A DNA stretch of 18,155 nt. It comes from an uncultured Prevotella sp. (lineage in GTDB: Bacteria; Bacteroidota; Bacteroidia; Bacteroidales; Bacteroidaceae). Below the pieces are notes generated by a model that worked only from the letters and a program-made list of their open reading frames with translations, was not told the origin of the DNA and made no database searches. Positions 1-6,440 of this stretch are shown here, piece by piece (the first letter of the stretch is position 1; the number at the start of each line of letters is the position of its first letter). A program made the translations under genes and the position numbers. The stretch lies in the NCBI GenBank assembly GCA_900314365.1, contig OMVH01000266.1:1-18155 (forward strand), in the 5' to 3' direction.

Positions 1-12
1 AATCGCTGATAT

Positions 13-162
13 AACTGTTGATTATCCATAACTTTATGTCCTGCATTTAAAGGCTCTCTCGATATTACCAAATGCGTCAGCCTAAATCTCTTGCTGTTTC
101 TTATAAGTTGCTGATTGTCAATAATAGTATTTTATCTCAACAAAAAAAGTGACGAAGTCGGG
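13..162 (+). repeat. Dispersed repeat family A, copy 1
   Basis: The segment begins with AACTGTTGATTATCCATA and ends with GTGACGAAGTCGGG. Its right part (74-162) is repeated almost exactly at 399-486. The whole segment recurs in inverted, more diverged form at 1621-1768. No plausible protein is encoded. It lies in the gene-poor leading part of the window and forms the left end of an inverted pair around about 1.46 kb. Confidence 0.75.
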
Positions 163-203
163 TGGATGCAGGCAAATTATCAGCCCTTCTACAATTGCTG
201 GAT

Positions 204-320
204 GCGGACGGCCACAAGGGCCGCGCCCTGCAGTGGACATTTGAGGATGGCCGTCGGTATTCCGCGCAGAAGGGTAAGCTTCTGTGTCCACTGCAGGGTG
301 CGGCCCTTGTGGCCGTCCGC
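204..320. repeat. 117-bp palindrome with 36-bp arms
   Basis: The arms at 204-239 and 285-320 are complementary over 36 bp with one mismatch and are separated by 45 bp. The arms are GC-rich (left arm starts GCGGACGGCCACAAGGGCC), unlike the AT-rich surroundings. On the left it is preceded by CAGCCCTTCTACAATTGCTGGATGCGG, seen in parts at 181-207, and a near-copy of that motif recurs at 347-373 just after it. It therefore looks inserted between two short direct repeats. The function is unknown. A cruciform or RNA hairpin is the direct structural prediction. Confidence 0.8.
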
Positions 321-398
321 AACCTACCGGCAACCAAATAATTCTATCAGCCCTTCTACAATCGCTGGATGCGGAAAAATTATCCTGACTTCGTTAAT

Positions 399-486
399 GC
401 GTCACTCTAAATCTCTTGCTGTTTCTTATAAGTTGCTGATTATCAATAGTAGTATTTTATCTCAACAAAAAAGTGACGAAGTCGGG
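399..486 (+). repeat. Dispersed repeat family A, copy 2 (partial)
   Basis: This is a near-identical direct copy of 74-162, running from GCGTCA through TCTCTTGCTGTTTCTTATAA to GTGACGAAGTCGGG, with a few substitutions and one indel in an A run. It ends just before the GxxExxY remnant and may mark the junction at which that gene lost its N-terminal half. Confidence 0.8.
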
Positions 487-496
487 CGACGGATAG

Positions 497-724
497 CCTC
501 TCGAAAGCTACATCAAGATGGACATGGTCGTGATGATGCCCCGTGGCAATGTTATCATTGAGTGCAAGTCCATCAAGACAATCACGGACAAGGAGCAGTT
601 CCAGACCTTTGGCTATCTTCGTGGTACTTTATTTCCAATAGCCATCCTTGTGAACTTCGGTACATGGCCCAAAGCGCAAATTGAGCGTTGTTATTTCCAC
701 GACGGAGTGATTAAGGCTTTCTAA
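497..724 (+). pseudogene. GxxExxY-family protein, C-terminal remnant
   Basis: The reading frame from a stop at 494-496 to TAA at 722-724 encodes about 75 residues that match the C-terminal half of the intact GxxExxY protein at 2007-2399. Shared features are the strand with VIIECK, a following Q-rich helix, YLR, an ILVNFG/ILYNF strand and a terminal aromatic-rich tail. The upstream half, which would carry the family's G-x-x-E-x-x-Y signature, is missing and is replaced by repeat sequence. The D...ExK residues of a PD-(D/E)XK-like core appear to survive (MD, then ECK). A short protein could start at the ATG at 518, but the length is about half that of the family, so I call it a decayed gene. 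GxxExxY proteins have no firmly established function. Confidence 0.75.
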
Positions 725-1184
725 GCCGTATGTGTGAAGATTTGCTATCTATTTTATGCACCGCAGGTGCAATTTTCCTTCACCTTTTTCCCACATCAAT
801 CAGTTGTAATCCTTTTCTGGTGTTTAGGGTGGCGCATTGGCAAAGGCGGAAGGGCCTTCCTGCAAAGGCCCTTACTGACGGAGGACTGTGTCAGCACGCG
901 ATGTGCTTGGACACAGTCCTTTTGCTATGCCTTCATGTCTTACAGCGAAGCCCTGCCTAAGGTGAGAGTGTGCTCTTTGGAACGCACACACGGAAGCAAG
1001 AGCCCTATATGCCATATGCTTCCCAGGGGACTTTTTTGTGGAGTAATCCACGTAGAGGAGAACAGTTTCGGGATGCTTCGGAAAAAGATACTCTGCGAGA
1101 AAATACTTTACATTATTCGATCGTGAAACAATTGCGAAATAGAGAAGAAAAAGGTTCGGAAAGGGCTCTCTCGGGGCTTGTTTT
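725..1184. other. Non-coding stretch with clustered hairpins
   Basis: I see no credible gene here. Several hairpins follow one another: TGCACC-GCA-GGTGCA at 757-771, AAGGGCCTT/AAGGCCCTT at 850-873, a nested hairpin at 882-920 (AGGACTGTGTC with GACACAGTCCT, inner AGCAC/GTGCT) followed by TTTT, GGAAGCA/TGCTTCC at 992-1023, and GTGGA/TCCAC near 1039-1053. The first hairpin sits in the motif ATTTTATGCACC...GGTGCAATTTT, which also occurs at 18018-18044. The stretch could be a structured RNA or a pile of decayed repeat elements. I found no convincing TAnnTTTG promoter directly upstream. Confidence 0.45.
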
Positions 1185-1250
1185 GCTCGTGATAGGACTT
1201 TGAGAGGCTCGTGATAGGACTTCGAGGGGCTCGTGATAGGACTTCGAGGG
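1185..1250. repeat. 22-bp tandem repeat, three copies
   Basis: GCTCGTGATAGGACTT followed by CGAGGG or a close variant starts at 1185, 1207 and 1229, an exact 22-bp period. The third copy is followed by GCCTAAAAG. The unit is not a multiple of three and lies in no credible gene, so it is a non-coding minisatellite. Confidence 0.85.
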
Positions 1251-1531
1251 CCTAAAAGTACTTCATTTAAAGGCCCAAAATAAGGCTTTTTTAGCCCTTT
1301 TTTTTGGCTTTTGAGGACTAATAAACAGGTGCTAAAATGATAACATATTGGATAATAGGCTGTTATAAAAATGCTGAGAATTTGCGTATTTCGCTACGAA
1401 GTAGGCTTTGCTGAAAAAGAATCGATTTTAGAGGTAGTTTCACGGTCATTTATCTTTACAATATAGCCGTGTTGGAAGTCCGATTTTTATCGTTCAGATA
1501 AGCTGAAATCAAGGCTTATAGCGGGGTGTAT
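1251..1531. other. AT-rich intergenic stretch, nothing recognised
   Basis: The stretch is AT-rich, with T and A runs near 1285-1310. I see no gene, clear promoter or repeat between the 22-bp tandem repeat and repeat family B. Confidence 0.4.
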
Positions 1532-1593
1532 GATATGCCGCTTGCTGTTATCTGCATGCCCTTTTTTGAACTCGTCGTTTTTTGCTGCCGTTT
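1532..1593 (+). repeat. Dispersed repeat family B, copy 1
   Basis: The 62-bp segment from GATATGC to CGTTT is repeated at 2856-2917, with roughly a dozen substitutions and no indels. The core GAACTCGTCGTTTTTTGCTG is identical in both. The copies would be read in different frames from the nearest ATGs, so the similarity is at DNA level and not a protein family. Confidence 0.7.
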
Positions 1594-1620
1594 TGTATCC
1601 TTGCCCCCAGTCTTTCTTTT

Positions 1621-1768
1621 CCCGACTCCGTCACTTTTTTCTTGGGAAAAATACTATTCTTGATAATCAGACATTTATAAGAAATAATTGCCAATTGGGG
1701 GGTGACGCACTTGTTACTGTAGGGTAATTTTTGCCCCCAGATTTTTAAGCTATGGATAATCAACAGTT
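1621..1768 (-). repeat. Dispersed repeat family A, copy 3 (inverted)
   Basis: On the minus strand this reads AACTGTTGATTATCCATAGC, then TTTCTTATAA, CTGATTATCAAGAATAGTA and finally GTGACGGAGTCGGG. This is the same order of blocks as at 13-162, with a diverged middle part. The two full copies are in opposite orientation and enclose the truncated GxxExxY gene and the 22-bp tandem repeat. Confidence 0.7.
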
Positions 1769-1809
1769 GCATTAACGATTATGGATTTAGACCAAAACCA
1801 AGAAAACCC

Positions 1810-1940
1810 CTTTGTGCCAGCGTCAAGGGCCAAAGCCCTTTGCCGTTGCTGGGTGATGGCTTGTGAGAGGCTACGCCTCTAACCGCCATCACCCAGCAAC
1901 GGCAAATCCTCCTCCGTCGGATAATGACGCTGACACAAAG
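1810..1940. repeat. 131-bp palindromic element bracketing GxxExxY, left copy
   Basis: The outer arms 1810-1825 and 1925-1940 pair over 16 bp with one G-T wobble. The inner arms 1839-1860 and 1885-1906 pair perfectly over 22 bp. The apex holds AGAGGC-TAC-GCCTCT. The outer right end, GCTGACACAAAG, is nearly the same as that of the 133-bp element at 2608-2740, as is the GAGAGGC/GCCTC apex. The two elements therefore appear to be one family. They lie on either side of the intact GxxExxY gene. It might act as a bidirectional terminator or as a mobile palindromic unit; neither is shown. Confidence 0.8.
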
Positions 1941-2006
1941 AAAAACCTCAAAAACAGCCCTACTCGAACATGTCCTTTCGATGAATATATCCGCCGACAT
2001 ACTATC

Positions 2007-2399
2007 TTAGAATACAGAGATTCGTTTAGTATCGGGATCATAGTAGTACTTTTCACATTGATCCTTAGCTGGCGCGAAGTTATAAAGGATGCCAATACGA
2101 TAATTGGTAAGTCGCAGATAGTTCCACAGTTGTTGACGTTGCTCAGTACCAATCTCCGTAATAGCCTTGCACTCTATAATGACATGATTGTCAACAAGGA
2201 AATCCAATCTGTGTTCATGAGGAATCTGTTTCCCGTGGAAGTTGACAAAGAATCGGAACTCTGCCTGAAAAGGAATACACGCATCTTCAAAAGCTATCTT
2301 TAAGGCGTCCTGATACATGTATTCATTTAGCCAAGGTCCCATTTCTCTATGTACCTCCTGACAGCATCCCAATAAAGGATAAACGTAATGCTTAAGCTT
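2007..2399 (-). CDS. GxxExxY-family protein (PD-(D/E)XK-like), intact
   Basis: This encodes a 130-residue protein if the start is the ATG at 2397-2399 (MKLKHYVYPLLG). The frame is open to an ATG at 2447, which would add 16 residues, but the chosen start gives the family's usual length of about 125-130. The signature appears as G-P-W-L-N-E-Y-M-Y near residues 21-29, after the usual EVHREMG helix. The core shows RLDFLV followed by VIIECKAI, which is the D...ExK arrangement of PD-(D/E)XK nuclease-like folds, then YLR and ILYNF. The family is common in Bacteroidota and environmental genomes; a nuclease role is predicted from fold, not demonstrated. It stands alone between two related palindromic elements. 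A truncated relative lies at 497-724 on the opposite strand. Confidence 0.85.
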   Translation of the reverse strand, partial: KLKHYVYPLLGCCQEVHREMGPWLNEYMYQDALKIAFEDACIPFQAEFRFFVNFHGKQIPHEHRLDFLVDNHVIIECKAITEIGTEQRQQLWNYLRLTNYRIGILYNFAPAKDQCEKYYYDPDTKRISVF

Positions 2400-2607
2400 C
2401 ATCAGAAACCCCTGCTCAATAGGTTCTTTGGCAATTTGTAATCCCATGATAAATAGGTTTGGTACTTACATTAAAACAACTGAATGGAGAGTGAAATATT
2501 ATATGTGTATAGTGATAATTATGTTATGTCGATCTGTATAATGTGTATCCGAGTATGTTGGGATAGGTGCTGACAGTGCATCGCGATAGCTTGTTTTCAA
2601 GGTTTTC
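2400..2607. other. Upstream region of the GxxExxY gene, nothing recognised
   Basis: This AT-rich stretch should hold the minus-strand promoter of the GxxExxY gene, but I see no good TTTG...TAnnTTTG pair. No further gene is visible. Confidence 0.3.
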
Positions 2608-2740
2608 CTTTACGTCAACGCCAAGATCCGCCCCGGGAGGATCTGCTATTGGAGGGGCGAGGGCTTATGAGAGGCTGTGCCTCTCATAAGCCAACACCCA
2701 TCCAATGGCAAGGGCCTAAGCCCTTGGCGCTGACGCAAAG
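2608..2740. repeat. 133-bp palindromic element bracketing GxxExxY, right copy
   Basis: The outer arms 2608-2625 and 2723-2740 pair over 18 bp with two G-T wobbles (CTTTACGTCAACGCCAAG against CTTGGCGCTGACGCAAAG). The apex is a perfect 14-bp hairpin with a TGT loop (2662-2675 and 2679-2692, GGCTTATGAGAGGC). Short complementary blocks such as ATTGGA/TCCAAT continue the stem in between. Size, outer ends and apex resemble the element at 1810-1940. Confidence 0.8.
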
Positions 2741-2855
2741 AGGTTTTGCTGGTTTTTGTCAAAATAGGATGAGTATTCATGCCGCTCGTTACTTCTATAG
2801 AAAATAAACCACGTCTTTCATTATAATTTGGGGTGACGCATTGACGAAGTCAGGA

Positions 2856-2917
2856 GATATGCAGCCTGTTGCTATCTGTGTGCTCTTTCTTGAACTCGTC
2901 GTTTTTTGCTGTCGTTT
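2856..2917 (+). repeat. Dispersed repeat family B, copy 2
   Basis: This is the second copy of the 62-bp segment at 1532-1593. Just before it lies GGGTGACGCATTGACGAAGTCAGG (2831-2854), which combines blocks also found next to family A, for example GACGAAGTC at 151-159 and GGGTGACGCA at 1700-1709. Families A and B may be pieces of one larger decayed element. Confidence 0.65.
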
Positions 2918-3048
2918 GCATTTTTTGCATCCGATCCTTCTTTTAGTTTTGTGTGCTTTTGTACATGTCTTGGAAAGATATAAGAGCAGCTCTTTTGAGT
3001 TAGGGAAATTTTTTCCGTATACAATGAGTTTTGTTCGAGATTTTTTTG

Positions 3049-3057
3049 TAAGTTTGC
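3049..3057 (+). promoter_or_regulatory. Candidate -7 box for the sigma factor gene
   Basis: TAAGTTTGC fits the Bacteroidota -7 consensus TAnnTTTG. It lies 18 nt before the ATG at 3075, giving a very short leader. A TTTG at 3030-3033 is only 15 nt upstream, shorter than the usual 19-21, so the -33 element is weak. Confidence 0.45.
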
Positions 3058-3074
3058 AGAGTACTATCTAATTT

Positions 3075-3689
3075 ATGTTGTTGCGTTACTCTAACGACAA
3101 AGAATTGCTGACGGCTATACGGGAAGGCAATCACCAGGCGTTCGAATATTTCTTCAAGACTTACTCGCCGCGTCTGCGCAACTTTGCCATGCGCTTTATC
3201 AACGACAGCGAGACCGTGGCCGACATCGTCCAGACCTGCTTCCTCCGCATCTGGGAGCAGCGGCAGTCGCTTGTCGCTATGCAGTCGCCGCAGGCTTTCC
3301 TCTTTACGATGGTGCGCAACAGTTGCCTCAATGAGCTGCGTCGCATGAACAACCACCGCGCCTACGAGTCGCCAGAGCTCGGCGGTAAGGCCGAGGAGCT
3401 CTATTCGCTCGATTTTGAAGGGCATCCTGAGGACAGTCTGCTCTTTGATGAGCTCAACCGCGAGATTGACTCCGTCATGTCGCAGCTGCCCGACCGCACG
3501 CGCGAAATCTTCGAGCTCAGCCGCTTCTACGGCAAGAAGAACCGCGAGATAGCCGAGGCTGAGGGTATCTCCGTGAAGGTGGTGGAGCGCCACATCTCCA
3601 AGGCTCTGCATGCCTTCACTGCCCATTTCGGAAGCCGCAAGGCCATGCTGATGATGGCTCTTGGAGCCCTCGCCCATCTTTTGCACTGA
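3075..3689 (+). CDS. ECF RNA polymerase sigma factor, FecI-like
   Basis: This is a 204-residue sigma-70 family protein of extracytoplasmic-function type. Sigma region 2 spans about residues 22-92, with the DIVQTCFLRIWEQR helix that contacts core polymerase and the -10 DNA. Region 4 spans about 128-182, with LPDRTREIFELSR and the helix-turn-helix NREIAEAEGISVKVVERHI. It should redirect RNA polymerase to a target promoter set. A hydrophobic tail follows (about 190-203), which is unusual for a soluble sigma factor but short for a membrane segment. No anti-sigma or SusC/SusD genes are adjacent; FecI-like factors in Bacteroidota often control such glycan loci. The sialidase starts 37 nt downstream on the same strand with no terminator between, so the two are probably co-transcribed. 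The start follows a -7 box closely and gives the family's normal N-terminus. Confidence 0.9.
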   Translation: MLLRYSNDKELLTAIREGNHQAFEYFFKTYSPRLRNFAMRFINDSETVADIVQTCFLRIWEQRQSLVAMQSPQAFLFTMVRNSCLNELRRMNNHRAYESPELGGKAEELYSLDFEGHPEDSLLFDELNREIDSVMSQLPDRTREIFELSRFYGKKNREIAEAEGISVKVVERHISKALHAFTAHFGSRKAMLMMALGALAHLLH

Positions 3690-3726
3690 CGCTAAATCAA
3701 TAACAAACTACTATTAAGATAAAGAA

Positions 3727-4995
3727 ATGAAGACTTTCCGTGTTCTCCTTATGGCCCTCCTCATGGGCATCAGTGTTCCGGCAGCCTTTGCCGACGGTCT
3801 CACCCCTGCCCATACTGTGTTCGACAACGACCACAGTGCGGTGCCCTTCCGCATCCCCGCCCTCGCCGTTACCCGCGACGGCCGGCTGCTCGCAGCCTGC
3901 GACTACCGCATCAGCAAGACCGATGTAGGCTATAACAACCGCAACGGTCTCTTTCAAATCAACGAGGTGATGCGCACGAGCTCCGACAACGGACTCACGT
4001 GGAGCGACTCCGTGGTGGTGGCCCGTGGCAACGAGAAGGCTTCGGAGGTGTGGCGTACGGCCTTCGGCGACCCCTCACTGGTGGCCGACCGCACCAGCGA
4101 CGAGGTGCTCATGGCCTGCGTCTCGGGCAAGTCGGGCTACTTCGCTTCCACGCGCCGCAGTCCGCAGCATGCAGCCTTCTTCCATTCCCTGGACGGCGGG
4201 CGCACGTGGGACAGCGGTACCGACCTCACGGAGCAAATCTATGGTCTCTACGACGGTAAGCTGCCCGGTGGCGAGCAGGTGGCCGGCATCTTCATCACCT
4301 CGGGAAGCATCATGCAGAGCCGCCGCATCAAGGTGGGGCGCTATTACAGACTCTACGCGGCCCATCCGCTGCGCACTACGAAGGTGAACAAGTTTGCTGC
4401 TTATGTCATCTATTCCGACGACTTCGGCCGTACGTGGCACGTGCTCGGCGGTCCCGGAGTGGTTCCGAGCGATGCAGCCGACGAGTCGAAGGTGGAGGAA
4501 TTGCCCGACGGCAGCGTGCTCCTGAGCTGTCGGAACCAGGGTGTGGGAGGGCGCAAGTTCAACATCTTCACCTATACCAACGCCAAGAAGGCACAAGGCA
4601 ATTGGGGGCACGATGTAGTGCCCGAACTGCTCTCGGGCAAGTATGTGAATGCCTGCAACGGTGGTACGCTCATCGTCAAGGCACGCAGGGTCAGCGATGG
4701 CCGCAAGGTGAGACTGCTGCTGCAGACCGTCCCCCAGAGCACCCAGCGCGTCAATGTAGGCTTCTATTATAAGGAATTAGCCTCGAAAGCCGACTGGAGT
4801 TCCACCGATGAGCTTGCCAAAGGCTGGGTGAAAGCTCTGCAGATCAGCAACGAGACCTCGTGCTACTCTACGCTTGCCGAACTCAAAGACGGGCGCATCG
4901 GCTGCCTCTATGAGGAACGGTCATACAACGAGGGCTACAACATCATGTTCCGCAGCCTCAGCATCAGCGATATCACCGAGGGACGCTATAAATAG
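3727..4995 (+). CDS. Secreted GH33 exo-alpha-sialidase
   Basis: This 422-residue protein has a signal peptide (about 1-22, hydrophobic core, AFA then D). It should release terminal sialic acids from host or dietary glycans in the periplasm or outside the cell. The GH33 marks are clear: the FRIP motif at 41-44 with the first carboxylate-binding arginine, three Asp boxes of S-x-D-x-G-x-T-W type at 85-92, 154-161 and 230-237, a likely acid/base aspartate D59, glutamates at 257-258 with R269 (VEELPDGSVLLSCR), R341 as probable third arginine and Y380 (CYSTL) as probable nucleophile. The residue roles are assigned by family pattern, not by alignment. There is no lipobox. No sialic-acid uptake or nan catabolic genes are in the window. 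It follows the ECF sigma gene by 37 nt and is probably co-transcribed with it; a terminator lies just downstream. Confidence 0.92.
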   Translation: MKTFRVLLMALLMGISVPAAFADGLTPAHTVFDNDHSAVPFRIPALAVTRDGRLLAACDYRISKTDVGYNNRNGLFQINEVMRTSSDNGLTWSDSVVVARGNEKASEVWRTAFGDPSLVADRTSDEVLMACVSGKSGYFASTRRSPQHAAFFHSLDGGRTWDSGTDLTEQIYGLYDGKLPGGEQVAGIFITSGSIMQSRRIKVGRYYRLYAAHPLRTTKVNKFAAYVIYSDDFGRTWHVLGGPGVVPSDAADESKVEELPDGSVLLSCRNQGVGGRKFNIFTYTNAKKAQGNWGHDVVPELLSGKYVNACNGGTLIVKARRVSDGRKVRLLLQTVPQSTQRVNVGFYYKELASKADWSSTDELAKGWVKALQISNETSCYSTLAELKDGRIGCLYEERSYNEGYNIMFRSLSISDITEGRYK

Positions 4996-5005
4996 GCTCG
5001 AGGGG

Positions 5006-5034
5006 CAGCAGCGTGGATAGCTGTTGGTTTTTTT
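5006..5034 (+). terminator. Intrinsic terminator after the sialidase
   Basis: A 7-bp stem CAGCAGC/GCTGTTG (one G-U pair) with a 7-nt loop is followed by a run of seven T. It sits 11 nt after the sialidase stop codon and would end the sigma-sialidase transcript. Confidence 0.7.
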
Positions 5035-5145
5035 CCGGTGCTTCTGTATGGCTGTATGAGCGCCTCCTTCCGCATGAATAGTTATGTTTAAGGGGTGATT
5101 GTTAAATTTCGTTGTAACTGTAACAAAATATTTTTTTCAAAATGC

Positions 5146-5177
5146 TTGCAATTTATTTCTTAAAGAGATAAATTTGC
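5146..5177 (+). promoter_or_regulatory. Promoter of the outer-membrane barrel gene
   Basis: TTG at 5146-5148, a 20-nt spacer and TAAATTTGC at 5169-5177 match the Bacteroidota primary-sigma promoter. Transcription should start near 5182, giving a leader of about 76 nt. Confidence 0.75.
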
Positions 5178-5181
5178 AGCC

Positions 5182-5230
5182 GTATTCCGGGAAGAATACA
5201 ACAACGGCGGTGCTCCGCGAGGAGACCGCC
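5182..5230 (+). promoter_or_regulatory. Two hairpins in the barrel-gene leader
   Basis: GTATTC/GAATAC (5182-5199) lies at the predicted 5' end of the mRNA. A stronger nested hairpin, GGCGGT/ACCGCC with inner CTC/GAG, follows (5206-5230). Neither is followed by a T run, so they look like stabilising or translational elements rather than terminators. Confidence 0.5.
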
Positions 5231-5257
5231 ACATGTATAACTTAATGAAGTAAAACA

Positions 5258-5833
5258 ATGAAAAAGGTTATTTTGGCAGCAGCTCTCATGCTCTCGTCTG
5301 TGGCTACATTCGCACAGCATGCTGTGGGTTCTTTCACGATTCAGCCTAAGGTGGGTCTTAACATCGCCACCCTCACAAAGGCAGATGGTTCCGATCCCCG
5401 TGTCGGTTTCGTCGGAGGTGCTGAGTTTGAGTATCAGGCTGCCGACATCGTTTCACTCTCGTTTGGTGCCCTCTATTCCCAGCAGGGCTGCAAGTACGAT
5501 GTCAGTGGCGTGAAGACCACCAGCAAGCTGGACTACATCAATGTTCCTGTTTTGGCTAACGTCTACGTGGCCAAGGGACTTGCCGTGAAGCTTGGTGTGC
5601 AGCCCGGATTCAATGTGAACTCTTCTGTTAAGGTCGCAAAGGGCAATACCAAGGTTGAGACTGATGCTGATGCCAAGAGCGTGGACTTCTCTATTCCCGT
5701 GGGTCTGAGCTACGAGTACAACAACTTCGTGCTCGACGGCCGCTACAACTGGGGCCTGACCAAGGTAGTGGATGGTGCTGACAGCAAGAACAGCGTATTC
5801 CAGATTACACTCGGCTACAAGTTCAGCCTGTAA
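5258..5833 (+). CDS. Small outer-membrane beta-barrel protein (porin-like)
   Basis: This 191-residue protein has a signal peptide (about 1-19, cleavage after TFA before QHA). The mature part is a series of alternating amphipathic strands (for example GGAEFEYQ, VSLSFGALYSQQG, YINVPVLANVYV, LAVKLGVQPGF, FSIPVGLSYEY, FVLDGRYNWGL) and ends in ITLGYKFSL, with a phenylalanine near the C-terminus as in outer-membrane barrels. It fits the outer membrane beta-barrel domain family (OMP_b-brl_2 type), which in Bacteroidota is usually annotated only as porin family or hypothetical. Eight strands are plausible for this length. Substrate and role are unknown. It has its own promoter, a structured leader and a terminator, so it is a monocistronic, probably well-expressed gene. 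Confidence 0.85.
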   Translation: MKKVILAAALMLSSVATFAQHAVGSFTIQPKVGLNIATLTKADGSDPRVGFVGGAEFEYQAADIVSLSFGALYSQQGCKYDVSGVKTTSKLDYINVPVLANVYVAKGLAVKLGVQPGFNVNSSVKVAKGNTKVETDADAKSVDFSIPVGLSYEYNNFVLDGRYNWGLTKVVDGADSKNSVFQITLGYKFSL

Positions 5834-5859
5834 TCTGTCTGTTGCCATAAAACTAAGGA

Positions 5860-5889
5860 GGGGATACAGTTGTCTGTGTCCCCTTTTTT
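5860..5889 (+). terminator. Intrinsic terminator after the barrel gene
   Basis: The stem GGGGATACAG/CTGTGTCCCC (10 bp, one G-U pair) has a 4-nt loop and is followed by six T. It lies 26 nt after the stop codon. Confidence 0.9.
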
Positions 5890-5933
5890 CGGTGTTTGGA
5901 GCCTCTTCGGGTCATGTGGACTTCAAACAACCA

Positions 5934-5986
5934 GGGCTCCCTCTGTAGTCATGCCATTATCCGGCGTATGACTGTAGAGGGAGCCC
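5934..5986 (-). terminator. Long stem-loop downstream of the HIT gene
   Basis: GGGCTCCCTCTGTAGTCAT at 5934-5952 pairs with 5968-5986 with two mismatched positions. Complementary AAACAACCA/TGGTTTGTTT blocks extend the stem. It lies 26 nt beyond the HIT stop and is probably the end of the greA-HIT transcript, although no long T run follows on the minus strand. Confidence 0.6.
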
Positions 5987-6011
5987 TTGTGGTTTGTTTA
6001 GAGTTACTGGT

Positions 6012-6413
6012 TCAGAGCTTTTCGAACTCTGCGTAGATTTTGGCAGCTATTTCCTTAAACTCCTCGTTGCTAAGCTTGAGTTTCGGGTTGGAGAAAAGCA
6101 TGTCTTTCTCCGAGTTCATGGGGATGAGATGGATATGAGCGTGAGGCACTTCCAGTCCTAAGACGGCCATGCCCACCTTCTTGCAGGGGAAAGCCTTCTT
6201 CAGTGCTACTGCCACCTTCTTGGCGAAGACGGTGAATTCAGCAAGGTCGGCGTCGTCCATGTCGAAAATGTAGTCCACCTCCTTGCGCGGTATCACCAGC
6301 GTGTGTCCCTTCACAATGGGATTGATGTCGAGGAAAGCGTAGAATTTATCGCTCTCGGCACATTTGTAGCTCGGAATCTCTCCGGCTGCAATCTTGGAAA
6401 ACAATGATGCCAT
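6012..6413 (-). CDS. HIT-family nucleotide-binding hydrolase (Hint-like)
   Basis: This is a 133-residue protein of the histidine-triad superfamily. The triad HAHIHLI is at residues 91-97, so H91, H93 and H95 are in place. The N-terminal FSKIAAGEIPSYK and the GHTLVIPRKEV strand are typical of Hint/HinT proteins, which hydrolyse AMP-linked phosphoramidates such as lysyl- or aminoacyl-AMP in the cytoplasm. The length is close to family norms. It lies 27 nt after greA on the same strand with no terminator between, and is almost certainly co-transcribed. The physiological substrate cannot be read from sequence. Confidence 0.93.
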   Translation of the reverse strand: MASLFSKIAAGEIPSYKCAESDKFYAFLDINPIVKGHTLVIPRKEVDYIFDMDDADLAEFTVFAKKVAVALKKAFPCKKVGMAVLGLEVPHAHIHLIPMNSEKDMLFSNPKLKLSNEEFKEIAAKIYAEFEKL

Positions 6414-6440
6414 AACTACTAAGTTTTAGTTTGCCTGAGC

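Noticed and set aside
115..561. Plus-strand frame of 148 residues at the left end
   Set aside because: It crosses two repeat copies and the GC-rich palindrome; its composition reflects repeats, and it overlaps the GxxExxY remnant in a different frame.
838..1184. tRNA, tmRNA, RNase P or 6S RNA gene in the hairpin cluster
   Set aside because: I could not match it to the conserved cores of these RNAs; only separate hairpins are visible.
1530..1727. Short plus-strand frame near repeat family B
   Set aside because: The related DNA at 2856-2917 would be read in a different frame, so the similarity is not at protein level.
1863..2303. Plus-strand frame of 146 residues over the palindrome and GxxExxY gene
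   Set aside because: It runs through a palindromic repeat and then antisense to the GxxExxY gene, which has recognisable motifs.
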